NCBI GenBank assembly: GCA_963726995.1
Contig: CAVSEP010000007.1
Coordinates: 1 to 64,000 of the forward strand
Origin: DAIDKA01 sp963726995
GTDB lineage: Bacteria > Pseudomonadota > Gammaproteobacteria > Steroidobacterales > Steroidobacteraceae
DNA length: 64,000 bases
Direction of reading: 5' to 3'
The notes under the pieces are model-generated. The model worked only from the letters and a program-made list of their open reading frames with translations, was not told the DNA's origin and ran no database searches. The translations under genes were made by a program, and so were the position numbers. Shown one piece after another: positions 1-8,285 of this stretch; the first letter of the stretch is position 1, and each line of letters opens with the position of its first letter.

Positions 1-460
1 GATTTGAACCTGCGAGTAGCCATCGTCTCTGAAGCGGACTATGCAACAGGCCACGACATATGCCCTCGGTCAGTAACTTGACCCTTCTCAAACGAGCGGA
101 GGCTGGCTGCCCTCGACCAAAGTTCCAGCCAGCCGCTGTCGCTCGGTTGTGGGGTCGGTGGCTGCTGCACGAATCGTCTAACCTCAACAGCGAGATCCGG
201 CCGCGGAGCTCATCGAGACCGCTCGGAGTCACCAAAGGACGCGCAAGGTCAGCCCTGGCCGGAAAATTGAGTTTCCCGACGTTTTGACCGGAAACTCCAA
301 TTTCCACCTCGAGGTTTCCGGTCATTTTGATCGGAAACCCGGGCTTCCTTTTCAGGTGCGCTACCCGCAATGATATCCGCGCGGCCGTGTCAATTGTCTT
401 TACTGATCTGCTGGGCGAATAACTTGCGGTCCGCTCGCCCGTCACCGTTCCGAGGGCATC
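1..460. other. Gene-less left edge with GGAAA/TTTCC repeat cluster
   Basis: No convincing coding sequence is seen in this stretch; the one short open frame has no family resemblance and no good ribosome-binding site. The first 15 bases read like the T-arm of a minus-strand tRNA cut by the window edge, but the bases that follow do not fold as a tRNA. The right half holds the repeat cluster described separately. The stretch lies directly upstream of relaxosome genes, where a transfer origin or a promoter would be expected. Confidence 0.5.
258..340. repeat. Cluster of direct and inverted CCGGAAA-type repeats (candidate oriT or operator)
   Basis: Two 11-base arms at 285-295 and 314-324 are perfect inverted repeats (tgaccggaaac and its complement). 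A near-copy of the left arm in the same orientation sits at 325-340 (ttttgatcggaaaccc against ttttgaccggaaactc at 282-297). A further ccggaaa...tttcccg pair lies just upstream. The cluster sits about 120 bases before the first gene of the MobC-relaxase cluster. A nick region or the binding site of an accessory protein is the natural guess. An insertion-sequence end is the alternative; no transposase is nearby. Confidence 0.45.
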
Positions 461-799
461 ATGCAGGACCGCGCGCTCTATTCCATCCACGAGGCCCGTA
501 GGCTTCTGGGTGGCATCTCACGAAACACAATCTACCGCCTCCTCCGGTCGGGCGAGCTTGCCAGCGTCGTCATCGGCTGCCGGCGCTTCATTGCAGCCCA
601 TTCAATTGAGGAGTTCATCAGTTCCGCAAACACTCGCTTCTGCCCAGCAATCGACGCCGTGCGACTTCGGAATCTGCGGCAGAAGGTGGCAACACTGCCG
701 CCGCCGACACTGGCGCAACGGCGCGCAGCGAATCGCGGACCGACCGCTATCCTGCCCTCACCCACGCATCAATCACGAAAGACCAGGGCGCCGACATGA
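461..799 (+). CDS. Small helix-turn-helix DNA-binding protein (excisionase-like)
   Basis: The protein is 112 residues. Its first 55 residues fit the winged helix-turn-helix of the excisionase/MerR-like HTH_17 group: an opening YSIHEARRLLG helix, a TIYRLLRSGEL recognition helix and a wing segment ending in the IEEFI helix. The tail is basic and proline-rich. It overlaps the following MobC-like gene by four bases (ATGA), so the two are probably translated together. In mobilisable elements such proteins serve as excisionases or as repressors of the mobilisation operon; which applies here cannot be told from sequence. Confidence 0.65.
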   Translation: MQDRALYSIHEARRLLGGISRNTIYRLLRSGELASVVIGCRRFIAAHSIEEFISSANTRFCPAIDAVRLRNLRQKVATLPPPTLAQRRAANRGPTAILPSPTHQSRKTRAPT

Positions 800-1348
800 G
801 CGACGCATCCGCGCCCGCTGCGTGTCCGACGATCACGATCCGCGTGCCGCCGGAAGTGAAAGCCCTGTTCAGCGAGTTGGCAGCCAAACAGGGCGTGTCC
901 GAGTCTGCGCTGGCGCTGCGCGGTGTCCGATGGCTACTCGACTGCGCCGACCGATTTCCGCCCCACCCCGTACAAGAGACAGGACCCGCGACCGATCGCA
1001 TTACGATCCGACTTCGACCTGGGGATGGGCGCGGCATCGCAATTCGGGCCAGCCGTCGGGCCATGAAGCCATCGGCCTACCTGGCCGGCCTGGTGCGGGC
1101 CCACATCGCCTTGGACCCTCCCCTGGCCACCACGGAGCTCGCCGCGCTTAAACAGGCCGTAGCCATCTTGGCTGGCATCGGATCGCAGCTGGCACTCCTC
1201 AGGGCGCGGTCTGCAGGACAACTCCCGTACCCCTGCAGAGGTCCGTGCCGTGGTCGAACGGGCCCTGCGATCCGTCGAGGCCATCGAAGACCGCGTCCAC
1301 GACATGGCCCTCGCCGCCCGACAAGCCTGGGAGAGCCACTATGGGTAG
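796..1348 (+). pseudogene. MobC-like relaxosome accessory protein, one frameshift
   Basis: The N-terminal part carries a ribbon-helix-helix-like segment (TITIRVPPEVKALFSELA) and a second RITIRL strand, as in MobC/relaxosome proteins that bind oriT and assist the relaxase. After about residue 135 the frame turns into arginine/proline-rich nonsense. The expected C-terminal helix (EVRAVVERALRSVEAIEDRV) continues in another frame up to a stop at 1346-1348. A single-base indel near 1200-1228 explains this. The repaired gene would overlap the relaxase start by eight bases. Whether the shift is real or a sequence error is open. Confidence 0.6.
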
Positions 1349-2387
1349 ACATCCAGTCCGCCTTCCGCGAGAGGATCGCGGATTGCTGGAAATCGTGAGT
1401 CACGCCCGAACACCCCCTCTGCGCCGCGACCGGCTCAGCCCAGATCAGATCGCCCAGGTCGCACGGACGGTGCGCCGTACTCCTGAGGTCATGGTCAAGG
1501 TAACGGGGGGAGGCACGAGCATTCGCGCCGTCTCCGCCCATCTCGCCTACATAACCCGACACAGCGACCTGGAACTGCATTCGGACGACGGCACCGTCGC
1601 CTCGGACCGCGAGACGCAGCGGGCGCTGACCAAGCACTGGCACCTGGACTTATCCAGTCGCCAAGGTGGAAGTCGGGGCGGCTCGGACAAGCCCGGACGT
1701 GCGTACAAGCTGGTCCAGAACATTGTTCTGTCGATGCCGCACCCTACACCGCCCGAAAAGGTGCTAGCGGCAGCGAAAGTCTTCGCCCGCGAGAAGTTCG
1801 GACTGCAGCATCGATACGCGATGGCGTTACATACGGATCAGAGGCATCCGCACGTCCACCTGGTCGTCAAGGCGGAAGGCTACGACGGTCGGCGTCTCCA
1901 CATCGACAAACCCATGCTACGAATCTGGCGAGAGGATTTCGCCAGGATGATGCGCGCGCAAGGAGTGGCAGCCAATGCGACACCTCGGGCACTGCGAGGC
2001 CGCAACAAGGGCCATACCCGGACGGACATTCTTCGAGCGCAGCAACGGAAGGCCTCCACTTCGGAGCTCCGTCGCATCAAAGACATCGCGAAGGAACTGC
2101 AGCAGACCGGTCGAGTGTCCGATCCCGCCCACGCGCGGCTCGTCGAGACGCGCAAGGTGCTGCTTGCGCAATGGGAGCAGGTGGCCCGAACTCTCGACGC
2201 CCAGGGCGAAATTGTGCTCGCCGGCGACGTTCGCTACTACGCGAAAAATCTCCCGCCGGTGCTGACCGATCGGGAACGTATTGCGTCCGACTTCATTGCC
2301 TTTATCAAGGAAGAGCGTGACAAGGAGCAGCGTGATAAGAAGCCAGAGCGCATTCGAGATCGCGGCAAGGAGGCCTTGACCCGCTAA
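1341..2387 (+). CDS. Relaxase/mobilisation nuclease, VirD2/MobP type
   Basis: This relaxase of 348 residues would nick oriT and pilot the strand in conjugative mobilisation. Near residues 55-65 there is a SIRAVSAHLAYITR segment like motif I of PF03432 relaxases. The metal-binding histidine motif is HPHVHLVVKAE around residues 171-181, followed by an ARMMRAQGVAANATPR segment typical of the family. The frame is open further upstream, but the ATG at 1341 fits the overlap with the MobC-like gene. The C-terminus is short and charged with no added helicase or primase domain. It lies in an HTH-MobC-relaxase cluster. Confidence 0.85.
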   Translation: MGRHPVRLPREDRGLLEIVSHARTPPLRRDRLSPDQIAQVARTVRRTPEVMVKVTGGGTSIRAVSAHLAYITRHSDLELHSDDGTVASDRETQRALTKHWHLDLSSRQGGSRGGSDKPGRAYKLVQNIVLSMPHPTPPEKVLAAAKVFAREKFGLQHRYAMALHTDQRHPHVHLVVKAEGYDGRRLHIDKPMLRIWREDFARMMRAQGVAANATPRALRGRNKGHTRTDILRAQQRKASTSELRRIKDIAKELQQTGRVSDPAHARLVETRKVLLAQWEQVARTLDAQGEIVLAGDVRYYAKNLPPVLTDRERIASDFIAFIKEERDKEQRDKKPERIRDRGKEALTR

Positions 2388-2421
2388 CTGGAGCGAATCA
2401 CATCCTGCGCAATGGCCATGG

Positions 2422-2697
2422 CTAGGAACCTGAGCGACGCTGTGAGCTCACGTAATGCTTCAGGGCATCGTCTATGCGAGTCTGCCAGCCGGGACCCGTC
2501 GCACGAAAGTAGCGCAGCACGTCATTCGAAATGCGGACAGTGGTCTGAGTCTTGGTGGAAGTTCCCGGCGGACGACCCCGACGCACGAGCTTCTTCCCTC
2601 GATAGAGGTCCGCCTCTTCTACCCACTTCGCGGTCAGTTCCGGTGGGTCGTCTTTGTCACGCCAAATCCGGCGTGAGCCTTTTGATTTCCCGGCCAT
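2422..2697 (-). CDS. brnA: BrnA antitoxin of a type II toxin-antitoxin pair
   Basis: The protein is 91 residues with a C-terminal ribbon-helix-helix typical of BrnA: QTTVRISNDVLRYFRATGPG followed by WQTRIDDALKHYV. BrnA neutralises BrnT and represses the operon. It follows brnT with a 41-base overlap, the usual toxin-first order for this family. The gene is convergent with the relaxase and is typical cargo of a mobile element, where it would stabilise the element. Confidence 0.85.
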   Translation of the reverse strand: MAGKSKGSRRIWRDKDDPPELTAKWVEEADLYRGKKLVRRGRPPGTSTKTQTTVRISNDVLRYFRATGPGWQTRIDDALKHYVSSQRRSGS

Positions 2698-2929
2698 TGG
2701 CCCTCCTCATCGAAATGATTCGCCGCGCGACCCCTCGGGGAGTCCACGCAATGATCACGATCCGGTCATCCAGCATGCCCGCCGTGATAAAGCGCGGTTC
2801 TCCATACTCCCGACGATCGTCCATCCGCGTCAGGTGAGTGCCCGCGAAAACGTGTTTGGCGTGTCGGAAGTCGAGTCCTCGCTCGGCGAGGGTCTTGTCC
2901 CGTTTGGTCCGATTAAATGTGATTCTCAT
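2657..2929 (-). CDS. brnT: BrnT ribonuclease toxin
   Basis: The protein is 90 residues and matches the BrnT family throughout: an N-terminal FNRTKRDKTLAERGLDF segment, a central DDRREYGEPRFITAG strand-turn, and the C-terminal WTPRGVARRIISMRRAN basic segment of the RelE-like fold. BrnT is an endoribonuclease that slows translation until bound by BrnA. The ATG is preceded immediately by the palindrome at 2932-2945, which supports this start and autoregulation. Confidence 0.88.
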   Translation of the reverse strand: MRITFNRTKRDKTLAERGLDFRHAKHVFAGTHLTRMDDRREYGEPRFITAGMLDDRIVIIAWTPRGVARRIISMRRANGREIKRLTPDLA

Positions 2930-2931
2930 TT

Positions 2932-2945
2932 ATTGTAGCTACAAT
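2932..2945. promoter_or_regulatory. Palindromic operator of brnTA
   Basis: The sequence attgtagctacaat is a perfect 14-base palindrome ending three bases from the brnT start codon. A palindrome of this kind in front of brnT is where the BrnA dimer or BrnTA complex would bind to repress its own operon. The position suggests it overlaps the -10 region or the transcript start. Confidence 0.6.
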
Positions 2946-2977
2946 TAATAGCCGATGCAAATCACTTCCCCGCAGCG

Positions 2978-3157
2978 CTACTGTCCTTTGGACTTCCGCG
3001 TAGCGGGACGCCGTTTTGTGTCCTTGCGGGCCGCAGTGGGCTTTTTCCCATTGGCGAGAGCCAATTTGATCCGTCGCGCCGGTTTACGCTCGCCACGGGC
3101 GATAGCACCGGCCTCCCGGATACTCTTGACGAGTTCACCAAATAATTTGCGCTTCAA
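2978..3157 (-). CDS. Short protein resembling the N-terminus of an Xre/HigA-type antitoxin
   Basis: From a TTG at 3157 with a good gggagg ribosome-binding site the frame gives 59 residues. It begins LKRKLFGELVKSIREAGAI and then RGERKPARR, as the linker-helix of HigA/MqsA-type antitoxins does. The helix-turn-helix domain that normally follows is missing; instead there is a lysine/arginine-rich tail (KKPTAARKDTKRRPATRKS). It may be a remnant antitoxin or a short basic DNA-binding protein. No partner toxin is recognisable next to it. Confidence 0.4.
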   Translation of the reverse strand: MKRKLFGELVKSIREAGAIARGERKPARRIKLALANGKKPTAARKDTKRRPATRKSKGQ

Positions 3158-3194
3158 TGTGATTGCCTCCCCGGGGCGTGCTAACAACTGGCCC

Positions 3195-3539
3195 CTATCC
3201 ACGTTGCAGAAGATCGATCAGAAACAGATACGCCATCCGCAGCAGTGTGCACGCCACTGCTGCCAAGAGCAGGCCCAACCATGGAAAGCCGGGCCGATGC
3301 GCCAGCACCTGGAATACCAACACGGCCAGCACCAGACATGCGCTAAGCCCCGCAAGGGCGACGCTGACAATGGGCTCAAGGAAGATCAGCACCGCAAGTA
3401 CTGCCAGACGAACTGTCTGCCAGGCTACGTATGCGGACCATCCGATTACCGTCAGGGTTCCGCGCACCAGGAATTGCCGGATCCCGATTGGCGGCTCTGA
3501 CGGGTCGTTTTCGGCCAGGGGCGACACCGGGGCTCTCAC
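3195..3539 (-). CDS. Small integral membrane protein behind the integrase
   Basis: The GTG start at 3539 overlaps the last codons and TGA of the integrase, so the two are probably translationally coupled. The 114-residue product has hydrophobic stretches around residues 25-50, 52-70 and 80-108, giving about three membrane spans, and no enzyme motif. Small membrane proteins directly after P4-type integrases are common on integrative elements and have no assigned role. Confidence 0.6.
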   Translation of the reverse strand: MRAPVSPLAENDPSEPPIGIRQFLVRGTLTVIGWSAYVAWQTVRLAVLAVLIFLEPIVSVALAGLSACLVLAVLVFQVLAHRPGFPWLGLLLAAVACTLLRMAYLFLIDLLQRG

Positions 3540-4757
3540 AATTCGCGCGATAGGGCGACCGTCTGACGGCCTGCGGCTACCGCCTCGATCCGCAGGTGGT
3601 CGAGATGGTCCGCCCACTCCTGCATCATCTTGCGGCGCTCGGCGAGTCGCTGCGCACGGTTGTAGGCGGCGCGCACCGAATTGCGCTCGGCGTGTGCCAG
3701 CTGTAACTCAATGATGTCGGGATTGAACCCAAGCTCATTGAGACTCGTCGAGGCAATCGTCCTGAATCCGTGCCAGGTCATCTGATCGCCGGTGTATCCC
3801 ATCCGGCGCAGCGCCGAAGTCAGTGCCGCCTCCGACATCGGACGATCGCCCCCGCGAAGGCAGGAGAACACATAACGTTGTCGATTGGTGATCGGATCGA
3901 GTTCACGCAGCAGCTCAACGGCCTGCTGTGCCAGCGGCACGATGTGCATTTCCCGCATCTTCATCTTGTGAGCGGGGATGCGCCATTCGGCACCATTCAG
4001 GTCGAACTCAGTCCATTCGGCCTGGCGCAGTTCACCAGGCCGCACAAAGACCAACGGCGCGAACTTTAGGGCAATCTCCGTTGCGGGGTGCCCCCGGTAA
4101 CTGTCGATCGCCAGCAAGTAGCTTGCCAATTTCGGCAGGTTCCGTGACCGCCGCGTGATTCTTGGTTACGACGGGAGCAAGCGCACCTCGTAGGTCGAGC
4201 GTCAGGTCCCGAGTCGCCCGGCCGGTCGCAATGGCATAACGGAAGATCTGGCCGCAGCGCTGGCGCGTGCGGTGAGCGGTCTCGTTCTTGCCGCGCTTTT
4301 CCAAGCGGCGGAACACATTCAGCAGTTCAAGGTGCGTGAGTTCGGTGATGGGGCGCTTGCCGATGAACGGGAGCAGCAGGTCATTGATGGTCCAAGTGGC
4401 CTTGACAAAGGTCTTGGGTGTAAACGCGTGGCGCTGGTGTGCAAGCCATTCAAGCGCGATCTCGCCAAATGAATTCGCCAGGGCATGCTTCTGCGCTTGC
4501 TTCTGAATCGCGGGGTCTATGCCATCAGCAAGCAACCGGCGGGCGGCATCTCGTTTGTCGCGCGCGCGCTGGAGAGTGACGTCCGGATATTTGCCGATGA
4601 CGAGAAGCCGCTCGGCCGGTCCGAAGTGGTATTTGAAGCGCCACAGCTTCGCGCCGGAAGTCGACACCATCAGATAGAGCCCGCGCGAATCGTAAAGCTT
4701 GTAGGCCTTGTCGCGTGGCATTGCCTGTCGAATCTGCGATTCACTCAAGATCGGCAT
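3536..4757 (-). pseudogene. P4-type tyrosine integrase split by a frameshift
   Basis: The first 220 residues (from the ATG at 4757) carry the N-terminal DUF4102-like domain (LSESQIRQAM, AYKLYDSRGLYLMV) and the SAM-like core-binding domain. The catalytic half lies in another frame and has all expected residues: Arg in FVRPGELRQAEW, the HGFR motif, a second His in QLAHAERN and the nucleophilic Tyr in AAYNRAQ. The frames meet near 4110-4120. There the sequence ggcaagctacttgctggcgatc would read through if four bases (ttgc) were removed. It starts 180 bases from the 3' end of tRNA-Arg, the usual position for an integrase that used this tRNA as attachment site. Confidence 0.85.
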
Positions 4758-4936
4758 TGAAGGTCTCCCGGTGGGGGTATCGTGTTACGTTGAAGCCCCG
4801 AGACCCCACTGTGTACCCCAAAGCCACCCCGGGACGTGGCGGTACAAGGGAGGACGAAAAAGGACTGGTTTTTCCCGGAAAATCGAATGATTTCGGGACG
4901 ATAGGAGACGTGAAGGGAGGTCGAAGGAAGGGGTAC

Positions 4937-5012
4937 TGGCGCCCCCGGCCGGAGTTGAACCGACGACCTACCGCTTAGGAGGCGGTCGCTCTATCCACTG
5001 AGCTACGGGGGC
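4937..5012 (-). tRNA. tRNA-Arg (anticodon CCT)
   Basis: The minus strand reads as a full 76-base tRNA with encoded CCA. The acceptor stem is GCCCCCG/CGGGGGC, the D-arm contains AGCTCAGTGGATAGAGC, and the anticodon stem ACCGC/GCGGT encloses CTCCTAA, so the anticodon is CCT. The T-arm is GGTTCAACTCC. The integrase lies on its 3' side, so the left-hand element is inferred to have integrated at this 3' end and to extend beyond the left edge of the window. The T4SS cluster lies on its 5' side. Confidence 0.95.
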
Positions 5013-5073
5013 GACGCGGGGAAGTCTACCTGTCCAAGTGCGTTTCGCGAACCCCTTTGGACCGCACTAGGGC

Positions 5074-5499
5074 TCAAATCCTTCGTCTCCTGAGAAACAG
5101 ACTCTCCCTTGCAATGCGTGGATCTGGAGTTCCTGCGCCACGCGGATCCTGGAAGCTGAAAAATATGCCTCCCGGCTGGCAGTGAAGATAGAAGTCGCCC
5201 TGGGGCTTGCTGCAGACTGGACAGTGGTTGGCAAAAGGACCAAACGTGCGCCCGATTCTGCGTACTGGGTGGAATTTTGGCCAGCGCGCCAGCTGCAATC
5301 GCAGAGACTCATCGACTTGGGTAACGTTGGAGACGCTGAAGTCCTGCATCGGCTCGCCGTCCACGAATCCGGTCTGGCAGTACAGACAAATCACTTCGAT
5401 CTCGATCTGGCAATTCCAGCACTTGATGCGGCCACTGACCACCGCGGCCTCGTCACTCAAGATCCGAAAAGCGCTGTCGATCATGGAATCTGGAATCAT
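5074..5499 (-). CDS. Zinc-ribbon protein at the end of the transfer operon
   Basis: The 141-residue protein has cysteine pairs at CWNC and CLYC near residues 27-41 and CPVC followed by HC near residues 93-107, a double zinc-ribbon pattern. No catalytic family is recognised. It overlaps the MobA/MobL gene by four bases (ATGA), so it belongs to that operon. The last 25 residues differ in character, and a second frame fits the end about as well, so its C-terminus may be affected by a frameshift. Confidence 0.55.
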   Translation of the reverse strand: MIPDSMIDSAFRILSDEAAVVSGRIKCWNCQIEIEVICLYCQTGFVDGEPMQDFSVSNVTQVDESLRLQLARWPKFHPVRRIGRTFGPFANHCPVCSKPQGDFYLHCQPGGIFFSFQDPRGAGTPDPRIARESLFLRRRRI

Positions 5500-6533
5500 A
5501 GTGAGAAATCATCACGACCCAGTTCGCGCCGTAGAGTGCCAATCTGCCGCTCCACTTCGCCGGTCCGGGAGGACGCAGCCGCGGGTGATGTCGCCGCCGG
5601 TTGCAATTGCCCGCGCATTACGCGCCACTCGTCGATGGCCTGCCTGCGAATCTCCTCAGGGCCCATGCGGCTACCAGTCTGCGTCTCCGCTTCTACTGCC
5701 GGCTGTGCGGCTACTGCGCTGCGATCCTTTGCAGCCTCGCGCTGCTGCACAAACCGCGTGCGCGCGCGATCGCCCAGCACGCTGGCATCACCACGCCGCT
5801 CCATCTCCCACGCCACCCGCGGCAGCCAGGGCCTGGCGTCCGAATGCAGGATCGCCTGAGAGTCAGGAATGTGCGAAACGCGGATTTCGAGTCCGGCGTC
5901 GCGCAATGCCTCATTGGTAAGGGTTGCCCAGCGCTGCCTGATCTGAGCATGTTCCTGCATAGCGCGCGGTAGCCCGAGCTCGAATCGTTGCGTTCCCGTC
6001 AGCTCCGCGGTGGTCTTGGGCCCGAATCCGGCTACCGTGATTTCACGGGTGGTTGCCAGCAGGTGAGCATGAAAGTTTCGCGGATCGGTTCGCGGCTGGT
6101 GCAGCGCCAAGTCCACGGCGTTGTGGTAGCGGTCCGAAATTTCCTGGGCAAAGCCGCGCGCCAAATTCGTCCGCTGCTCAAGGTTGAGCTCATGCGGCAG
6201 TGCCAGTACATATTCGCGCGCCACCCGCGCATTGGCCCTCGGCTCGGAGCGCTCTACGGCATTCCACAACTGGCTGCGGTTCCTAGCCCAGTCCGGCTGC
6301 GCCGCGGCGCCGGTGAAGTGCGCGGGTAGCAGAATTTCTTTGTACTCAATATCGCGGCGATGCGAGTGATCATAGACCCGATCAGTGCGTTCATCGCGTA
6401 TCCGCTCGCCCGAACGGTAGGCCGCCGCACTGGTGGAGATGCTGCCGCCCATGCCGGCGCTACGGCCGAAGGACTTCACCCCCAGGTAGTAGATGGCCAC
6501 GTCGGTCAGCGCCGGATCCGCACCCTTCGCCAT
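5496..6533 (-). CDS. MobA/MobL-family relaxase
   Basis: This protein of 345 residues has the MobA/MobL signatures. An N-terminal ISTSAAAYRSGERIRDERT segment contains the tyrosine region, REYVLALPHEL and a long amphipathic stretch follow, and the histidine motif FHAHLLATTREI lies around residue 154. The C-terminus is charged and low in complexity. It would nick the origin of transfer of the element served by the VirB system. It overlaps the preceding coupling-protein gene by 28 bases. It is a different relaxase class from the one at 1341-2387, which indicates two separate mobile elements around tRNA-Arg. Confidence 0.8.
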   Translation of the reverse strand: MAKGADPALTDVAIYYLGVKSFGRSAGMGGSISTSAAAYRSGERIRDERTDRVYDHSHRRDIEYKEILLPAHFTGAAAQPDWARNRSQLWNAVERSEPRANARVAREYVLALPHELNLEQRTNLARGFAQEISDRYHNAVDLALHQPRTDPRNFHAHLLATTREITVAGFGPKTTAELTGTQRFELGLPRAMQEHAQIRQRWATLTNEALRDAGLEIRVSHIPDSQAILHSDARPWLPRVAWEMERRGDASVLGDRARTRFVQQREAAKDRSAVAAQPAVEAETQTGSRMGPEEIRRQAIDEWRVMRGQLQPAATSPAAASSRTGEVERQIGTLRRELGRDDFSL

Positions 6534-7786
6534 ACAGGCGAGGATGCGACCTTCAGATAACCGGAGAGATCCGGCAGTTGTTCAATTTGCGCGGCCAGCA
6601 CCGCCGGTTCGACCATCCGCTGCTCACTGGTCTGAACGGACCGGCGTTGCCCGCCCTTGAAAAGGCCGCCCGGATTCTCCCGTCCCCGGGAATGCTGTCG
6701 TCGGATGACCTCCCGATCGCCGATCAGGCGCGCCGCGTAATGAGATGTACCACCGTCCTCACTGCCCGAGCACCGCAAAATCAAGGTGTTTCCACAATTC
6801 TCTGCGATCGTCTGGGCCGCGGGCCCGTAGGTAGCGGAAAGCTGGGCAAGCGCCTGAAAGCCCAGTACGCAACGACCACCAAATTTGCGCAGCCGTGCCA
6901 GGGCATCCTTCAGGCCCTCGATGGCACCCAGGGCGTCCAGTTCATCCACCACCAGCCACAGATGCTGATCGTGCCCCTCCTCCTGGCTCAATGCCTCAAA
7001 TATCGCCAGGCCCATCCAGGTGGCTATCAGTGTCCGCAGAGCTGCGATCTGCCGCGCCGTGTAGGGGATGAACAGTACACCGCGCCCTTCCCGCAACCAC
7101 CGGCGCACGGAGAATGGCGGGCCAGACTGCCACTGCACAAACTCGAGCGCACGCAGCGCCGACACCGCAATCGAGCGCAGCGAGCCGAACATGCGCGCAT
7201 TCTCCGGATCCAGAAATGGCTGCGCGGGCGTCCCCATCAGCAATGGTCGCAGTTCGTCGGCGCCGGCGACGGCGATCAGGCGCCACAACTCCCGGGAGTT
7301 GCAGCCACGGATGACACGACAGCGGTCCAGCAGCGCGGCCACGAAGGCCCGTGCATAGCCGCGCCATTCGGTCGCCGTGGCATCTGCGGAACTCGCGATT
7401 AACGCACCGGCCAGATGCTCCGGATCCGCCGGATCCTCCAGCTCCTCCAGGGGCTCCCACCGCGCCGATCTCGCCTCAAAGGGATTGAGCACCCGGTCGC
7501 CGCGCCACGCGTCGAAGAAGCGGGCGCAGTAGCCCCCGTCAGGGTCGGCAATGACGGCCCGGTCGCCGCGTTTCAGGGCGGCACTCAACAGCGCGCGGAT
7601 TGCAGTTGATTTCCCCGTTCCGGTGGTGCCAATCAGCTTGAAATGCTTGGTCTCATCGAGTGCCGTTATCGGCACGCCGGCCAAAGTCAGGCATGTCGCA
7701 GAATCAGCCCCGAAGCGTGCGTACAACCACCGCAGCGGATCCGAATCAGCCAGTTTCGCCCCGCGAACTATGGTCTCGCGGCGCAT
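6506..7786 (-). CDS. Type IV coupling protein (TraD/TrwB-like ATPase), copy 1
   Basis: From the ATG at 7786 the product is 426 residues. Walker A is IGTTGTGKSTAI near residue 55, followed by RAVIADPDGGY; Walker B is LWLVVDELDALGAI; and KFGGRCVLGFQALAQL and the NTLILRCSG segment are typical of TrwB/TraD. These proteins bring the relaxase-DNA complex to the secretion channel. The usual N-terminal membrane helices are absent, but the gene just upstream encodes one. The frame stays open for 660 bases upstream of this start, through that gene and into copy 2, which is best read as artificial fusion by frameshifts. Confidence 0.8.
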   Translation of the reverse strand: MRRETIVRGAKLADSDPLRWLYARFGADSATCLTLAGVPITALDETKHFKLIGTTGTGKSTAIRALLSAALKRGDRAVIADPDGGYCARFFDAWRGDRVLNPFEARSARWEPLEELEDPADPEHLAGALIASSADATATEWRGYARAFVAALLDRCRVIRGCNSRELWRLIAVAGADELRPLLMGTPAQPFLDPENARMFGSLRSIAVSALRALEFVQWQSGPPFSVRRWLREGRGVLFIPYTARQIAALRTLIATWMGLAIFEALSQEEGHDQHLWLVVDELDALGAIEGLKDALARLRKFGGRCVLGFQALAQLSATYGPAAQTIAENCGNTLILRCSGSEDGGTSHYAARLIGDREVIRRQHSRGRENPGGLFKGGQRRSVQTSEQRMVEPAVLAAQIEQLPDLSGYLKVASSPVWRRVRIRR

Positions 7787-7787
7787 C

Positions 7788-8277
7788 TCAGTATCCCTTG
7801 AGCACCATGAAGTCGGCGCTTCCCCATAGAACGGGGACTTTCGGTCGACGCGAACACACAGGCGACTTCCGGCGCCGCACTGTCGAAGTTCGACCCGACC
7901 GCCTTGCCGGGACAGCTGTGCCACCCCGGACAGCTGCTCGAGTGTCTGACGGGCCTGCAACAATTGCGCCCGCGACGGCAGCAGCATCCAACTCAACACC
8001 GCCGGCACCAGCGCACAGGCCGCGACAACGCCAAAGGACCAGCGCGCAAAGCGCACGCCAGTTGCCCGGTGCACCTGATCGAGTGTCTGGGCAGCCCGTA
8101 TTCCAGCCGCCTCCGCAAGCGCCCGCTGCACGGCTTCACCCAGATCGCATCGAGGTCCCGGGCCCGGCTTCGAGCGCTGCCAGCAGCCGTGGATTTGTGA
8201 TTGCTGGGCATGGACTGTCGCCAGAATCTGACGCAGATCACCCGGCACGGCGCTCCTAAGCTGGTTCAGATGTCCAT
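7788..8277 (-). pseudogene. Single-span mobilisation accessory protein, frameshifted
   Basis: The likely start is the ATG at 8277 and the stop TGA is at 7788-7790, two bases before the coupling-protein ATG. The repaired product of about 160 residues has a helical N-terminus (LRSAVPGDLRQILATVHAQQ), one membrane span (FGVVAACALVPAVLSWMLL), a coiled coil (AQLLQARQTLEQLSGV) and a C-terminal strand module with RLCVRVD and FMVLKGY. It resembles small membrane proteins paired with TraD-like ATPases in mobilisation operons. Shifts are needed just after the start and near 7830. Confidence 0.5.
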
Positions 8278-8285
8278 AGTCCGCC

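Noticed and set aside
258..340. Insertion-sequence end (IS21-like) reading of the repeat cluster
   Set aside because: No transposase or matching second end is present in the window, so this was kept only as an alternative.
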